Source: Gonatopus flavifemur (lineage: Eukaryota; Arthropoda; Insecta; Hymenoptera; Dryinidae). From it: a DNA stretch of 64,000 bases. The position numbers and the translations under genes were made by a program. The stretch lies in assembly GCA_018340375.1 (NCBI GenBank), contig JAFFJZ010000119.1, forward strand, positions 1 to 64,000, in the 5' to 3' direction. Below, in pieces: positions 22,173 through 30,621 of the stretch; the first letter of the stretch is position 1; the number at the start of each line of letters is the position of its first letter. The notes beneath the pieces were generated by a model. That model was not told the origin of the DNA, did not search any database, and worked only from the letters and a program-made list of their open reading frames with translations.

Positions 22173-24248
22173 GTGAAAATAGGTTCGCGAATCGTCACCT
22201 TCCTATTAGATTCGGGAGCAGGAGTATGTTTAATCAAAGAAAACGTAATAAAAGATTTGACTCTCATAAATACCGAAGAAATCCTCCACTTATCCGGAAT
22301 TTCCCCAGAAACAGTCCCCACCATAGGGAAATTCGACATGAAATTTATTGGATACGTAACAACCTTCCATGTAGTAACCGATGATTTTCCTATTGAAAAC
22401 GACGGTATAATCGGAGTGACTTTTCTGTCAAAACAAAAAACAAAAATTAATTGGGAAGAAAATTGCTTAGAATTAAACGAATCAAAAATTCCTTTCATTC
22501 CAACCACTAAAATATACACGATCTATCCTCGCACTCGACAAATCATTAAAATTCGATTAAAGAATACAGATTTAGACGAAGGATATATATCCCGAATAGA
22601 CATGATCAATGGTGTGTATATGGGAAATGCCGTAGTGAAAAATTACCAAGGGTATACCTATATGCCTATCGTTAACGCAACCGACGAACAAATTGAAATA
22701 AAATTACCAGAATTAGAGTTAGAGGAACTAGAATGGATAAATCCGAATTCTATAAAATCCACTAAATCGCGAATCACCAATCGGAAAAAGAGAAACCTAT
22801 ATAAAATTTCGAATAAATCAGTTGAATTAAATGAAAATGAAACAGATAGATTCGAAAAAACTAAACAACTGTTAAGACTAAATCATCTTAATCAAGAGGA
22901 AAAAGAAGAAGTCGAAACTTTAATAAAGAATAGTTTAGACAGATTTCACATTCCTGGTGACAATTTGACACATACAGATGTACTTGACCACGAAATACCT
23001 ACGACAGACGACAAACCTATTCATACTAAACAATATAGATTTCCTCCTAATCTAAAAGAAGAAATAGTTAGACAAGTTGATGAATTGCTCAATAATAATA
23101 TTATACAACCATCCCAATCCCCATACAACACCCCAGTATGGATAGTCCCGAAAAAAGCAGATAGTAATGGAAACAAACGTTGGAGACTAGTATTAGATTT
23201 TCGTGCCCTAAACGAAAAAACAGTCAACAATGCCTATCCACTACCAAATATCACTGAAATTTTGGATCAACTTGGAGATGCTAAATATTTCAGTACCTTC
23301 GATCTTGCTTCTGGATTTCACCAGATCAGAATGAGTGACAAGGACAGACATAAAACAGCATTCTCAACTCCACATGGGCACTATGAATTCTTAAGAATGC
23401 CCTTCGGATTAAAAAATGCTCCCGCTACCTTTCAACATCTCATGGACATTGTCCTAACGGGTCTACAAGGTGTAGAACTCTTTGTTTATCTAGATGATAT
23501 TGTAATTTACGCTAAAACCTTGAGCGAACATCGTAAAAAATATTTGAATTTAATTTCACGATTAAGAGAAGCAAATCTCAAATTACAGCCCGATAAATGC
23601 GAGTTCTTATGTCGAGAAGTAGGTTATCTCGGACATATCATTTCAGATGAAGGACTAAAGCCCGACCCGAAAAAAATCGAAGCTGTTCGAAAATTCCCTG
23701 CTCCAAAAAACCCCAAAAACATTAAACAATTCCTAGGATTGGCTGGATATTATCGTCGATTTATCCACAATTTTTCTAAACTTTCAAAGCCCTTAACGAA
23801 ACTATTACAGAAAGATATTCCTTTCGAATGGAATCAAATTCAACAAGAAGCTTTTGAAACCTTAAAAAATTGTCTATGCCAAGAACCCGTATTACAATAC
23901 CCCGATTTCAACAAACCATTCCTACTAACTACTGATGCAAGTGGTTATGCGATAGCAGGAATATTAAGTCAGGGACCAATCGGAAAAGACCAACCCTGTG
24001 CCTATGTATCTAGATTACTCAACCAAACTGAAATGAAGTACAGTACGTATGAAAAAGAGGCACTAGCTATTTTATACAGTGTATCTCAATTTCGACCGTA
24101 TCTTTATGGAAGGAAATTCACTATAATAACCGACCACAAACCTCTAGTATGGATGAGGACCGCGAAGGACCCTACTTCACGTTTAACTAGATGGAGACTT
24201 AAACTCGAAGAATACGATTTCGATATAGTTCATAAAGCCGGAAAATGA
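22173..24248 (+). CDS. pol: Pol part 1: protease, reverse transcriptase, RNase H
   Basis: The frame is -1 relative to gag and is open upstream through the gag end, so expression by -1 frameshifting is likely; no ATG start is needed. The protease site is 'FLLDSGAGVCLI' (Asp codon 22,209). RT shows 'RWRLVLDFRALN', 'FDLASGFHQI' and the YLDD box at 23,487-23,498. RNase H has 'TTDASGYAIAGIL', 'YEKEALAI' and 'ITDHKPLVW'. The frame ends at TGA 24,246-24,248 inside the last RNase H motif region. The next frame starts at ATG 24,245, giving an ATGA overlap. Catalytic residues of PR and RT are all present. Confidence 0.93.
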   Translation: MKIGSRIVTFLLDSGAGVCLIKENVIKDLTLINTEEILHLSGISPETVPTIGKFDMKFIGYVTTFHVVTDDFPIENDGIIGVTFLSKQKTKINWEENCLELNESKIPFIPTTKIYTIYPRTRQIIKIRLKNTDLDEGYISRIDMINGVYMGNAVVKNYQGYTYMPIVNATDEQIEIKLPELELEELEWINPNSIKSTKSRITNRKKRNLYKISNKSVELNENETDRFEKTKQLLRLNHLNQEEKEEVETLIKNSLDRFHIPGDNLTHTDVLDHEIPTTDDKPIHTKQYRFPPNLKEEIVRQVDELLNNNIIQPSQSPYNTPVWIVPKKADSNGNKRWRLVLDFRALNEKTVNNAYPLPNITEILDQLGDAKYFSTFDLASGFHQIRMSDKDRHKTAFSTPHGHYEFLRMPFGLKNAPATFQHLMDIVLTGLQGVELFVYLDDIVIYAKTLSEHRKKYLNLISRLREANLKLQPDKCEFLCREVGYLGHIISDEGLKPDPKKIEAVRKFPAPKNPKNIKQFLGLAGYYRRFIHNFSKLSKPLTKLLQKDIPFEWNQIQQEAFETLKNCLCQEPVLQYPDFNKPFLLTTDASGYAIAGILSQGPIGKDQPCAYVSRLLNQTEMKYSTYEKEALAILYSVSQFRPYLYGRKFTIITDHKPLVWMRTAKDPTSRLTRWRLKLEEYDFDIVHKAGK

Positions 24249-24946
24249 ACGTCAATGCTGACGCTTTATCTAGGAATCCCCCGGTAGACGATACAGACAT
24301 GACGATTGATGAACACGAAGAACATACAGAGAACGAGAATATATTCAAGGATATTAAAATACTTTATACAACTGACGTTCAACCTAGGAGATCCACTAGG
24401 ATTCCAAAATTAACACAAAAAGGACAGCAATACCGTGACGAAATACGACAACGAAATAGAAAAATTGAAAAAGAAGCTAACGACGAAATAGAAAGATTCA
24501 TCGAAAAGTTCAATGATGAACAAAATCCCTTGAACGAAGTGAAAAATCCAATTAACAATCAAATTCCGTTAGAGCCAATGATAGATCATCACGAATATCG
24601 AAATGACGATATGATTGGTGAAAACCAAAACGATTTCGAAAATGAAATATCTGATTACGAATTAGATAACGAAGAATTATACCCCACACATTCGAACGAC
24701 AACATTGTAGAAAATCATGATGAAATAATACATGATGTCGAACACGTAAATAACGACGAATATTCCGAAATCGAGGACTCTGATGAAGAAGAAACCTACG
24801 AAAATCTATACAAAAATTTGAACAAATTGATTCTTGGTTCAAATATTTACGAATCAAGAGATCCTTTAGAATTAAAAAAGGACAACTATGTATTTTTTCT
24901 AAATGACCGAGGAAAACCCTTCGAAAAAACAATCGAAGATTTTTAA
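24245..24946 (+). CDS. pol: Pol part 2: RNase H tail and acidic linker
   Basis: Begins at the ATG of the ATGA overlap with 'NVNADALSRNPP', the last RNase H motif of gypsy pol, so it is a displaced continuation of part 1. The remaining 220 residues are strongly acidic and low-complexity ('DVQPRRSTRIPKL', then Asp/Glu/Asn-rich), much longer than the usual RNase H-integrase linker. It ends at TAA 24,944-24,946 beside an A-rich run. The same frame is open again immediately afterwards into part 3. The junction may be a one-base loss or a stop-restart signal; the TAA is a second break. Confidence 0.8.
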   Translation: MNVNADALSRNPPVDDTDMTIDEHEEHTENENIFKDIKILYTTDVQPRRSTRIPKLTQKGQQYRDEIRQRNRKIEKEANDEIERFIEKFNDEQNPLNEVKNPINNQIPLEPMIDHHEYRNDDMIGENQNDFENEISDYELDNEELYPTHSNDNIVENHDEIIHDVEHVNNDEYSEIEDSDEEETYENLYKNLNKLILGSNIYESRDPLELKKDNYVFFLNDRGKPFEKTIEDF

Positions 24947-24976
24947 AAAAAAATCGATATTGATTGTTTTGGACCC

Positions 24977-26323
24977 ATGGATCTGGGAACAAGCCTAACA
25001 ATAAAAAAGGGAACCAAATGGTGGTTCGGACTATATATCGAACCATCTGATAAAATCCCTACACCACGAGAAACTATGATGTATCTCCAAAATGCAATCA
25101 GAGAATTGAAACTATTCATGAGATTGAACGAGATAAGTAGTTGTAGTATTCCAAAAATCGAATTCTCCAACGAACTTGAATGGGATAGAATTGTAATTGA
25201 ATTTAATAAAGAATTTTGTCACATCCCTATAAAACTCACGTTTTGTCTCGGAATAGTGAAAATTCCTGATATAACAGAAAGAAGATCTTTGATCGAAGAG
25301 GCTCACAACTCTTCAATAGGAGGACACAAAGGAGTTACAAAAACTTTCAATAGATTACGTCTCAATTATTACTGGGAGTACATTAAAGAAGATGTGCAAA
25401 ACTACATATCCGGATGTCTCCAATGTAAGTTGAAGAAAATAATTAGAACCAGGAATAAGCAACCAATGATGATAACCGATACGCCTGGTTACGCGTTTGA
25501 AAAAATTGCACTAGATATTGTGGGACCATTCCCCCCTACTCAAGAAGGAAATCGCTATATTCTCACGATGCAATGTTCATTAACTAAACATTGCACTGGA
25601 GCGATATTGAAAAATGCAACTGCACCATCCATTGCAAATGCATTCCTAAAACAATTCGTTTGTATTTATGGAGCACCGAAGATAATACTCACTAATCAAG
25701 GCACTAATTTCATTTCCAAATTCATGCAAACTATAACCAAACGTTTGAACATACGACAATTGAAAACCACCGCGTTTCACCCCCAAACTAATGGATCCCT
25801 AGAAAGATCTCATGCTGTATTGACTGAATATCTCCGACAATACGTATCACAGGATTCAGAATGGGACCAATGGGTCGAACTCGCTATGCTATCGTATAAC
25901 ACTAGTGTGCATGAAAGTACTAAACGAACTCCTTACGAGTTAGTGTTTGGCAAAATTCCAATTATGCCCTCTAATCAACCTCTTCCTCCTTACGAACAAC
26001 TCAAAACCTACGATGAATATCTAAACAAATTAATGGCTCAATTAGATAGATTCCAACGTGAAGCTAGAGAGAACTTACGAATAGCTAAGGAACGATCAAA
26101 ACATTACTATGACCAGACGAGTAAATTAACTAAATTCAAAGCAGGAGACCTAGTGTTCTTGAAAAAGGGTATGAAACAGGGAAAACTAGACGACCTGAAC
26201 GAAGGTCCTTATAAAATCATTGAAATAATTGACGATAAGAGTATTAAGCTACAAATAGGGAAACGAGAAAAGGTAGTTTCTATAGATAGGTTAATCCTTT
26301 CAAGAGATGTAAATGTTGTCTAA
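24977..26323 (+). CDS. pol: Pol part 3: integrase with Asn at second catalytic position
   Basis: Same frame as part 2, first ATG at 24,977, but sequence back to 24,947 is also open. It contains the HHCC zinc domain ('EEAHNSSIGGH', 'CLQCKLKK'), first catalytic Asp in 'ALDIVGPF', Glu in 'NGSLERSH' (codon 25,802-25,804), and a basic C-terminal domain ending 'RLILSRDVNVV'. At the second catalytic position the codon is AAT (25,694-25,696, 'ILTNQGTNF'), giving Asn where active retroviral-type integrases have Asp. That should abolish strand transfer. The degenerate gypsy copy at 8,150 retains Asp there, which makes the change stand out. Confidence 0.9.
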   Translation: MDLGTSLTIKKGTKWWFGLYIEPSDKIPTPRETMMYLQNAIRELKLFMRLNEISSCSIPKIEFSNELEWDRIVIEFNKEFCHIPIKLTFCLGIVKIPDITERRSLIEEAHNSSIGGHKGVTKTFNRLRLNYYWEYIKEDVQNYISGCLQCKLKKIIRTRNKQPMMITDTPGYAFEKIALDIVGPFPPTQEGNRYILTMQCSLTKHCTGAILKNATAPSIANAFLKQFVCIYGAPKIILTNQGTNFISKFMQTITKRLNIRQLKTTAFHPQTNGSLERSHAVLTEYLRQYVSQDSEWDQWVELAMLSYNTSVHESTKRTPYELVFGKIPIMPSNQPLPPYEQLKTYDEYLNKLMAQLDRFQREARENLRIAKERSKHYYDQTSKLTKFKAGDLVFLKKGMKQGKLDDLNEGPYKIIEIIDDKSIKLQIGKREKVVSIDRLILSRDVNVV

Positions 26324-26539
26324 ACAACGTGTTGAAATCAAGAGTAATATTCTCGAAAAGAACAAACGTGTATCTACAAATCCCTCGAAGTCCTTTTGGT
26401 ATATATACATCCATTTCGTTGAAATCCTGGAAATTATCCTGAAAAGTTAATCGTAAACTTAGAATTAACTCTTGAATATTAAAAGGAGTTCATGGATAGA
26501 ACCAAAAACCACACAATTTATGCTGCAAAATCAGAAGAG
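26324..26539. other. Post-pol spacer
   Basis: Short A+T-rich sequence between the integrase stop and the end of the antisense exon block; no sense-strand gene. Confidence 0.5.
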
Positions 26540-26545
26540 TTTATT
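26540..26545 (-). terminator. Antisense poly(A) signal
   Basis: TTTATT on the plus strand is AATAAA on the minus strand, about 75 bases into the last antisense exon. Confidence 0.35.
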
Positions 26546-27526
26546 AACGATTCGTTAATGAATCGGTAAAAAGAGACGCACGTTTACATATACAATTTCT
26601 CTTAATTGAATATGTAGAATCTGCAACATAAAAATCCATAATTAGTTAATCAATTATACTTTAACTAGTTATAACCTTCCTCAACATAATATATGAACCA
26701 ATTTACCTTAACATTTCATTACGATGAGTAGAAAGGTCTTTGTTAAATCTCCATCGATGAAACAAATCTTGGGTGAGTGATGATTCCATCAATCGTGGGA
26801 CTCTACGGAAGGAAATCTCTCTTTATTCCTCTCGTCACAGCCATATAACCTGAAATTTCAAATAATAAATCAATATTTCACTATTTTAACATGTAAAATA
26901 CTCAAATTCTGACAGATGAGGTTAGTCAAGTGAATCTGTCCAAATCTAATAAACAAATATTCACCCTGTATGAAAATACAGAGTGTAACGCTTACCCTGA
27001 TTGTTATCGTAGACAGCAAGAAGGTTTCGTTGATGTTAAATGTCCATCGATGAGGACGGTTCAAAAATCCATTCATAATAGAGTTCTACGATACCAAATC
27101 TTCCTCATCGCAAGCGTAGAATCTGAAATTTCAAAAGAGAACAAGAAATTCAATACCTTTCCATAACAGTATATGAAATACCAAATTTTGACACCTTTAG
27201 GTTACCTCGACGGACCCCTCAAGTCTATAATGAAATATTATAGAAAACTTACCTTTAAACTTGTTCCTCCGTCAACCCAGTAAATGATTTTCCAAATACC
27301 GCTTCTCCAAGATTCATATCCACGAGTCCATGTAGTTGCTGCATTCAGCTGAAAAAGGTTATACATATATAAGATTAGCGTGGAATGTTTTTTTTTTCTT
27401 TTCTTTTATTAGATATATGAATGATAAATAATAAATATCTATTCCTATCATTGTGTCCCCTTTGCTCTTAGATCAGAACAAGATGAACCCAAAGGACAGG
27501 CCACATGTAGCGTAGAAGCACCTTAC

Positions 27527-29266
27527 GTAGAAGTAAACCAATATACCCTCTTAGCGTATAGTCCATACACCAACTTGATGTCATCTCTATGATATAGACT
27601 GCCGTTATAAGAGAACCTGGAAATTACAATACTATATTAGTATACTCAGTACATACATACGAGGGTGGATTGATAAGTTTCCGGCCTGACCAAGAGATGG
27701 TGCCACTAGGCCTACCTTGAGGTGGCGTTCTATAGTACCATCCTTAGATAGCTTGTAGCTATAGTTTCAGTCCGATCGCCATGTTAATTTAGTTTTGAGA
27801 GCACGCTGACCAAGACGCCTCTGTGTTTTTTGTAAAAATGGAAAAGCTGGAAAATCGTGCTGTCATCAAATACTTTTATTTGAAGTGGTTAACGCCGAAG
27901 GAAATTAAAGAAGAGATGGACTCAACACTGGGGACATCCTCCCCATCATATTCACCCGTTAAGCAGTAGGTTTCCAAGTTTAAAAAGGGTCGTGTGAGCA
28001 CCTCTGATGAGCCTCGCTCAGGACGCCCCATTGAGGTCACAACTCCAGATATGATCGAAAAAATCCATCAAATAGTGCTGAAAGATCGCAGATTAAAAGT
28101 TCGTGAGATAGCTGAGACCTGTAAGATGTCATATGAACGTGTACAAAATATTTTGCACCAACATTTGTATATGGAAAAGCTCTGTGCAAGATGGGTGCCG
28201 CGTTTGCTAACAGTCGACCAAAAATTGATTCGAAAGAACATTTCTACCGCCAATTTGGCGTTGTATAAGCGTAATCCAAGCGAATTTTTGCGTCGATTCG
28301 TAACCGTTGACGAAACTTGGGTCCACCACTACACTCCTGAAACCAAAGAACAGTCTAAACAGTGGATTGGACCAGGGGAACCAACTCCAAAGAAGGCAAA
28401 AAAAATTTTAACGGCGAACAAGGTTATGGCTAATGTTTTTTGGGATGCAAGAGGTATTATATACATTGATTACCTTGAAAAGGGTAAAACTATCACTGGT
28501 CAATACTACGCAGACTTATTGCAACGTTTGAGCCACGAAGTGAAAATTAAACGACCTCATCTGGCGAAGAAAAAAATCTTGTTTCATCACGATAACGCAC
28601 CAGCGCACACGTCAATCGTTGCGATGGCTAAAATCAACGATCTGAAGTTTGAATTAATGCCGCACCCTCCCTACTCTCCAGACCTAGCCCCGAGTGACTA
28701 TTATCTGTTTCCTAACCTCAAAAAATGGCTTGGCGGTAAGAGATTTGCGGACAATGAAGAAGTAATCGAAGCTGTAAATGGGTATTTTGAGGAGCTTGAC
28801 GAATCAGTCTATAGAGATGGCATTACTAGACTAGAACACCGCTATGAGAAATGTATCAGCCTTGGAGGAGATTATGTTGAGAAATAAAAAAAAAAAAATT
28901 CTTAAAAACGTTGTTTTTCTTGGTCAGGCCGGAAACTTATCAATCCACCCTCGTATTGAATTTGACGATAGAATACTATAATAATATAACCGAATTAAGC
29001 CTTCTTACCTGCAATATCCTTAGCGGATACTGAAAACAACTTTTGAACAAGTTGTACAGCGGGTGGTCTGGAATATAATACTACCTTATGATGTATAGAC
29101 GAGTCCTATGAATGAGTCCTCCTTGACTGGGCTACCGATGATAGATTTTTGTCCTTACTCGAGGACGGTTTCCAGTAGACGAGTTTGAGGTAGTTGCTGG
29201 ATGGCGACTAACTCGTAGCGAGGATGGTCAATGCTTATCCTCGTCCCTTCACCAATAAATATTGAT
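27527..29266 (-). CDS. Open coding segment of the antisense unit (three exons)
   Basis: Exons 29,266-29,159 (108 bp), 29,067-29,009 (59 bp) and 27,616-27,527 (90 bp) join in one frame without a stop for about 85 codons. Phase is conserved across both introns. The middle part reads 'VQLVQKLFSVSAKDIAG', followed by a hydrophobic stretch with 'EMTSSWCMDY'. Flanking exons do not continue cleanly: joining the first exon gives a stop and the fourth exon (27,348-27,253) is open only in another phase. Either splice choices differ or the gene is decayed. No family recognised. Chance openness over 85 codons is not negligible. Confidence 0.35.
27660..28953 (+). mobile_element. DD34D mariner nested in the giant element
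   Basis: Perfect 35-bp terminal inverted repeats (27,660-27,694 and 28,919-28,953, starting CGAGGGTGGATTGATAAGTT) flanked by TA on both sides (27,658-27,659 and 28,954-28,955). Length 1,294 bp, standard for mariner. It lies in an inferred intron of the antisense unit. Perfect ends suggest a young copy. Confidence 0.95.
27838..28887 (+). pseudogene. Mariner transposase, one premature stop
   Basis: The ATG at 27,838 starts 349 codons ending with TAA at 28,885. The only break is TAG at 27,967-27,969 (codon 44), where relatives have the Trp preceding 'VSKFKKGR'. The protein has the HTH DNA-binding half, then 'VTVDETWVHHY' (first Asp), 'FHHDNAPAHTS' (second) and 'YSPDLAPSDYYLF' (third) with mariner DD34D spacing. 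A protein started after the stop would lack part of the first HTH. Otherwise the gene is intact, unlike the mariner at 51,848. Confidence 0.95.
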
Positions 29267-29699
29267 CTGTAATCATAATGGAAGAATGAATATACGCTAT
29301 CTAACGATTTTCTTTTAATAATTTTAAAATAATCTGAACATAGATTAAGTAATCGAAATTAATATTTTCTCTCATCTTTTCTTTTTCATCTATAAAGAAT
29401 GAACTTATACTATATTTATATACTTATATCTAGATAACTTTAATCAACGACTTATTTTCATAAGAAACTTACCATATTATCCATAAAGGATCTATAAATT
29501 CTCCCAAGGTACATCCTTCTGTCGATGATGCCACACGAACTCTAGAATCATAACACTTACCACTTTTTCACATTTCTTACTTTTGAATTAATTATTCACT
29601 GGTCACTTTTCACTTCACTTTCACTTTATTTAACACTATACGTATATAACACGACGCGATAATTTGATTAGAAATATTCTCAATATTATACATAAACAA

Positions 29700-29760
29700 T
29701 ATATATGTATATATATATATACGTACACGCAAGCTTGTTTACGCGTCCACCCCTATCGAT
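29700..29760 (-). promoter_or_regulatory. Candidate antisense promoter
   Basis: A (TA)n-rich block (about 29,701-29,721) lies upstream of the first antisense exon, with GC-richer sequence carrying ATCGAT words (29,752-29,790) beyond it. Position and composition suit a minus-strand promoter; inferred only. Confidence 0.25.
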
Positions 29761-30556
29761 TTAAACCCGTTAGTCGATATCGATCGCATCGGCGGTGTTT
29801 GCGAATTCCTTAGGGCGGAACAAGACTACCCCCTAGTTAGCATAGATCACGTACGTTTTGCGAACGCATACACTTACTATGTTTAATTTGGAAATTCTTT
29901 AGGATTTTCTTGGTTATTCACGGTGTTCTTTTAAACTGTAGTATGACTTCTAAGAAACGAATTCCATAATCACTCTTTGATTTGAATTATCAGCAAATTT
30001 AAAATAATCTATATATTATCTAGTGAGATTTGGGGAATTCCCTAGGAATAAATTGATACTATTTCTTTCTTTTCTCTTTCAAATTATAAGCGGAACAAAG
30101 AATGAAGAAAAATGAACAACACAAACGATAAAGCACAAACTTAGACACTTATATACCTTAAATACTAATAATTTTATTTACAGGAACAAATTTTTTCCCT
30201 TTTATCGAATTAAATTAGAGTTCGAAAATTTACTAAGGTTCTATGACAAGTGATAACTTATTATTCCACTATAGTATTTAGATTTTGACATTGGTAACTT
30301 TCTTTTCTCTCTTATTTAGGAGAATCTCAATTTAGATATTTTAGAATAATCAAAATTGAATATTCAATCATAATTTAGAATTTCAACGAATATTCGAGAT
30401 AGCTTTTGTCAATATCAATTCCATTTTAGTTGTCATTCATTACTTATAGTTTTTCCTTCTCTTTCTGGATGATCCTTTTCTATTATCACTAAAATCCAGA
30501 AGAGTCACGATTTGATTATTAATTTTTTTTCTTTTTGCTTCCTTTGAATTGTTACA
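29761..30556. other. Spacer upstream of the accessory ORF
   Basis: About 800 bases without a gene. It ends in a T-rich tract and TTGTTACAG (about 30,549-30,557), a good sense-strand splice acceptor for an accessory-ORF mRNA. Confidence 0.5.
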
Positions 30557-30621
30557 GACAACACAATACGTACATATATACACGTACACGTATTGACACA
30601 CGTTCATACGTTGAAAAACCA

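Larger units (their letters stand above)
26540..29640 (-). other. Antisense multi-exon transcription unit (predicted)
   Basis: Read on the minus strand there are eight exon-like blocks with good splice sites: about 29,640-29,473, 29,266-29,159, 29,067-29,009, 27,616-27,527, 27,348-27,253, 27,122-26,996, 26,849-26,707 and 26,620 onward. Acceptors end TTTCAG, TTCCAG or TACAG; donors are GTAAGT, GTAAGG, GTAAGA, GTAAGC or GTAAAT. Inferred introns are 86-206 bp once the nested mariner (in the third intron) is removed, normal for insects. AATAAA on the minus strand (26,540-26,545) follows the last exon. Several exons share their first bases, suggesting exon duplication. Because splicing acts only on its own strand, such introns could survive retrotransposition. 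Product unknown; it may be degenerate. Confidence 0.5.

Noticed and set aside
21905..22519. 204-codon minus-strand frame across the gag-pol junction
   Set aside because: Shadow of gag knuckles and protease; no independent motif.
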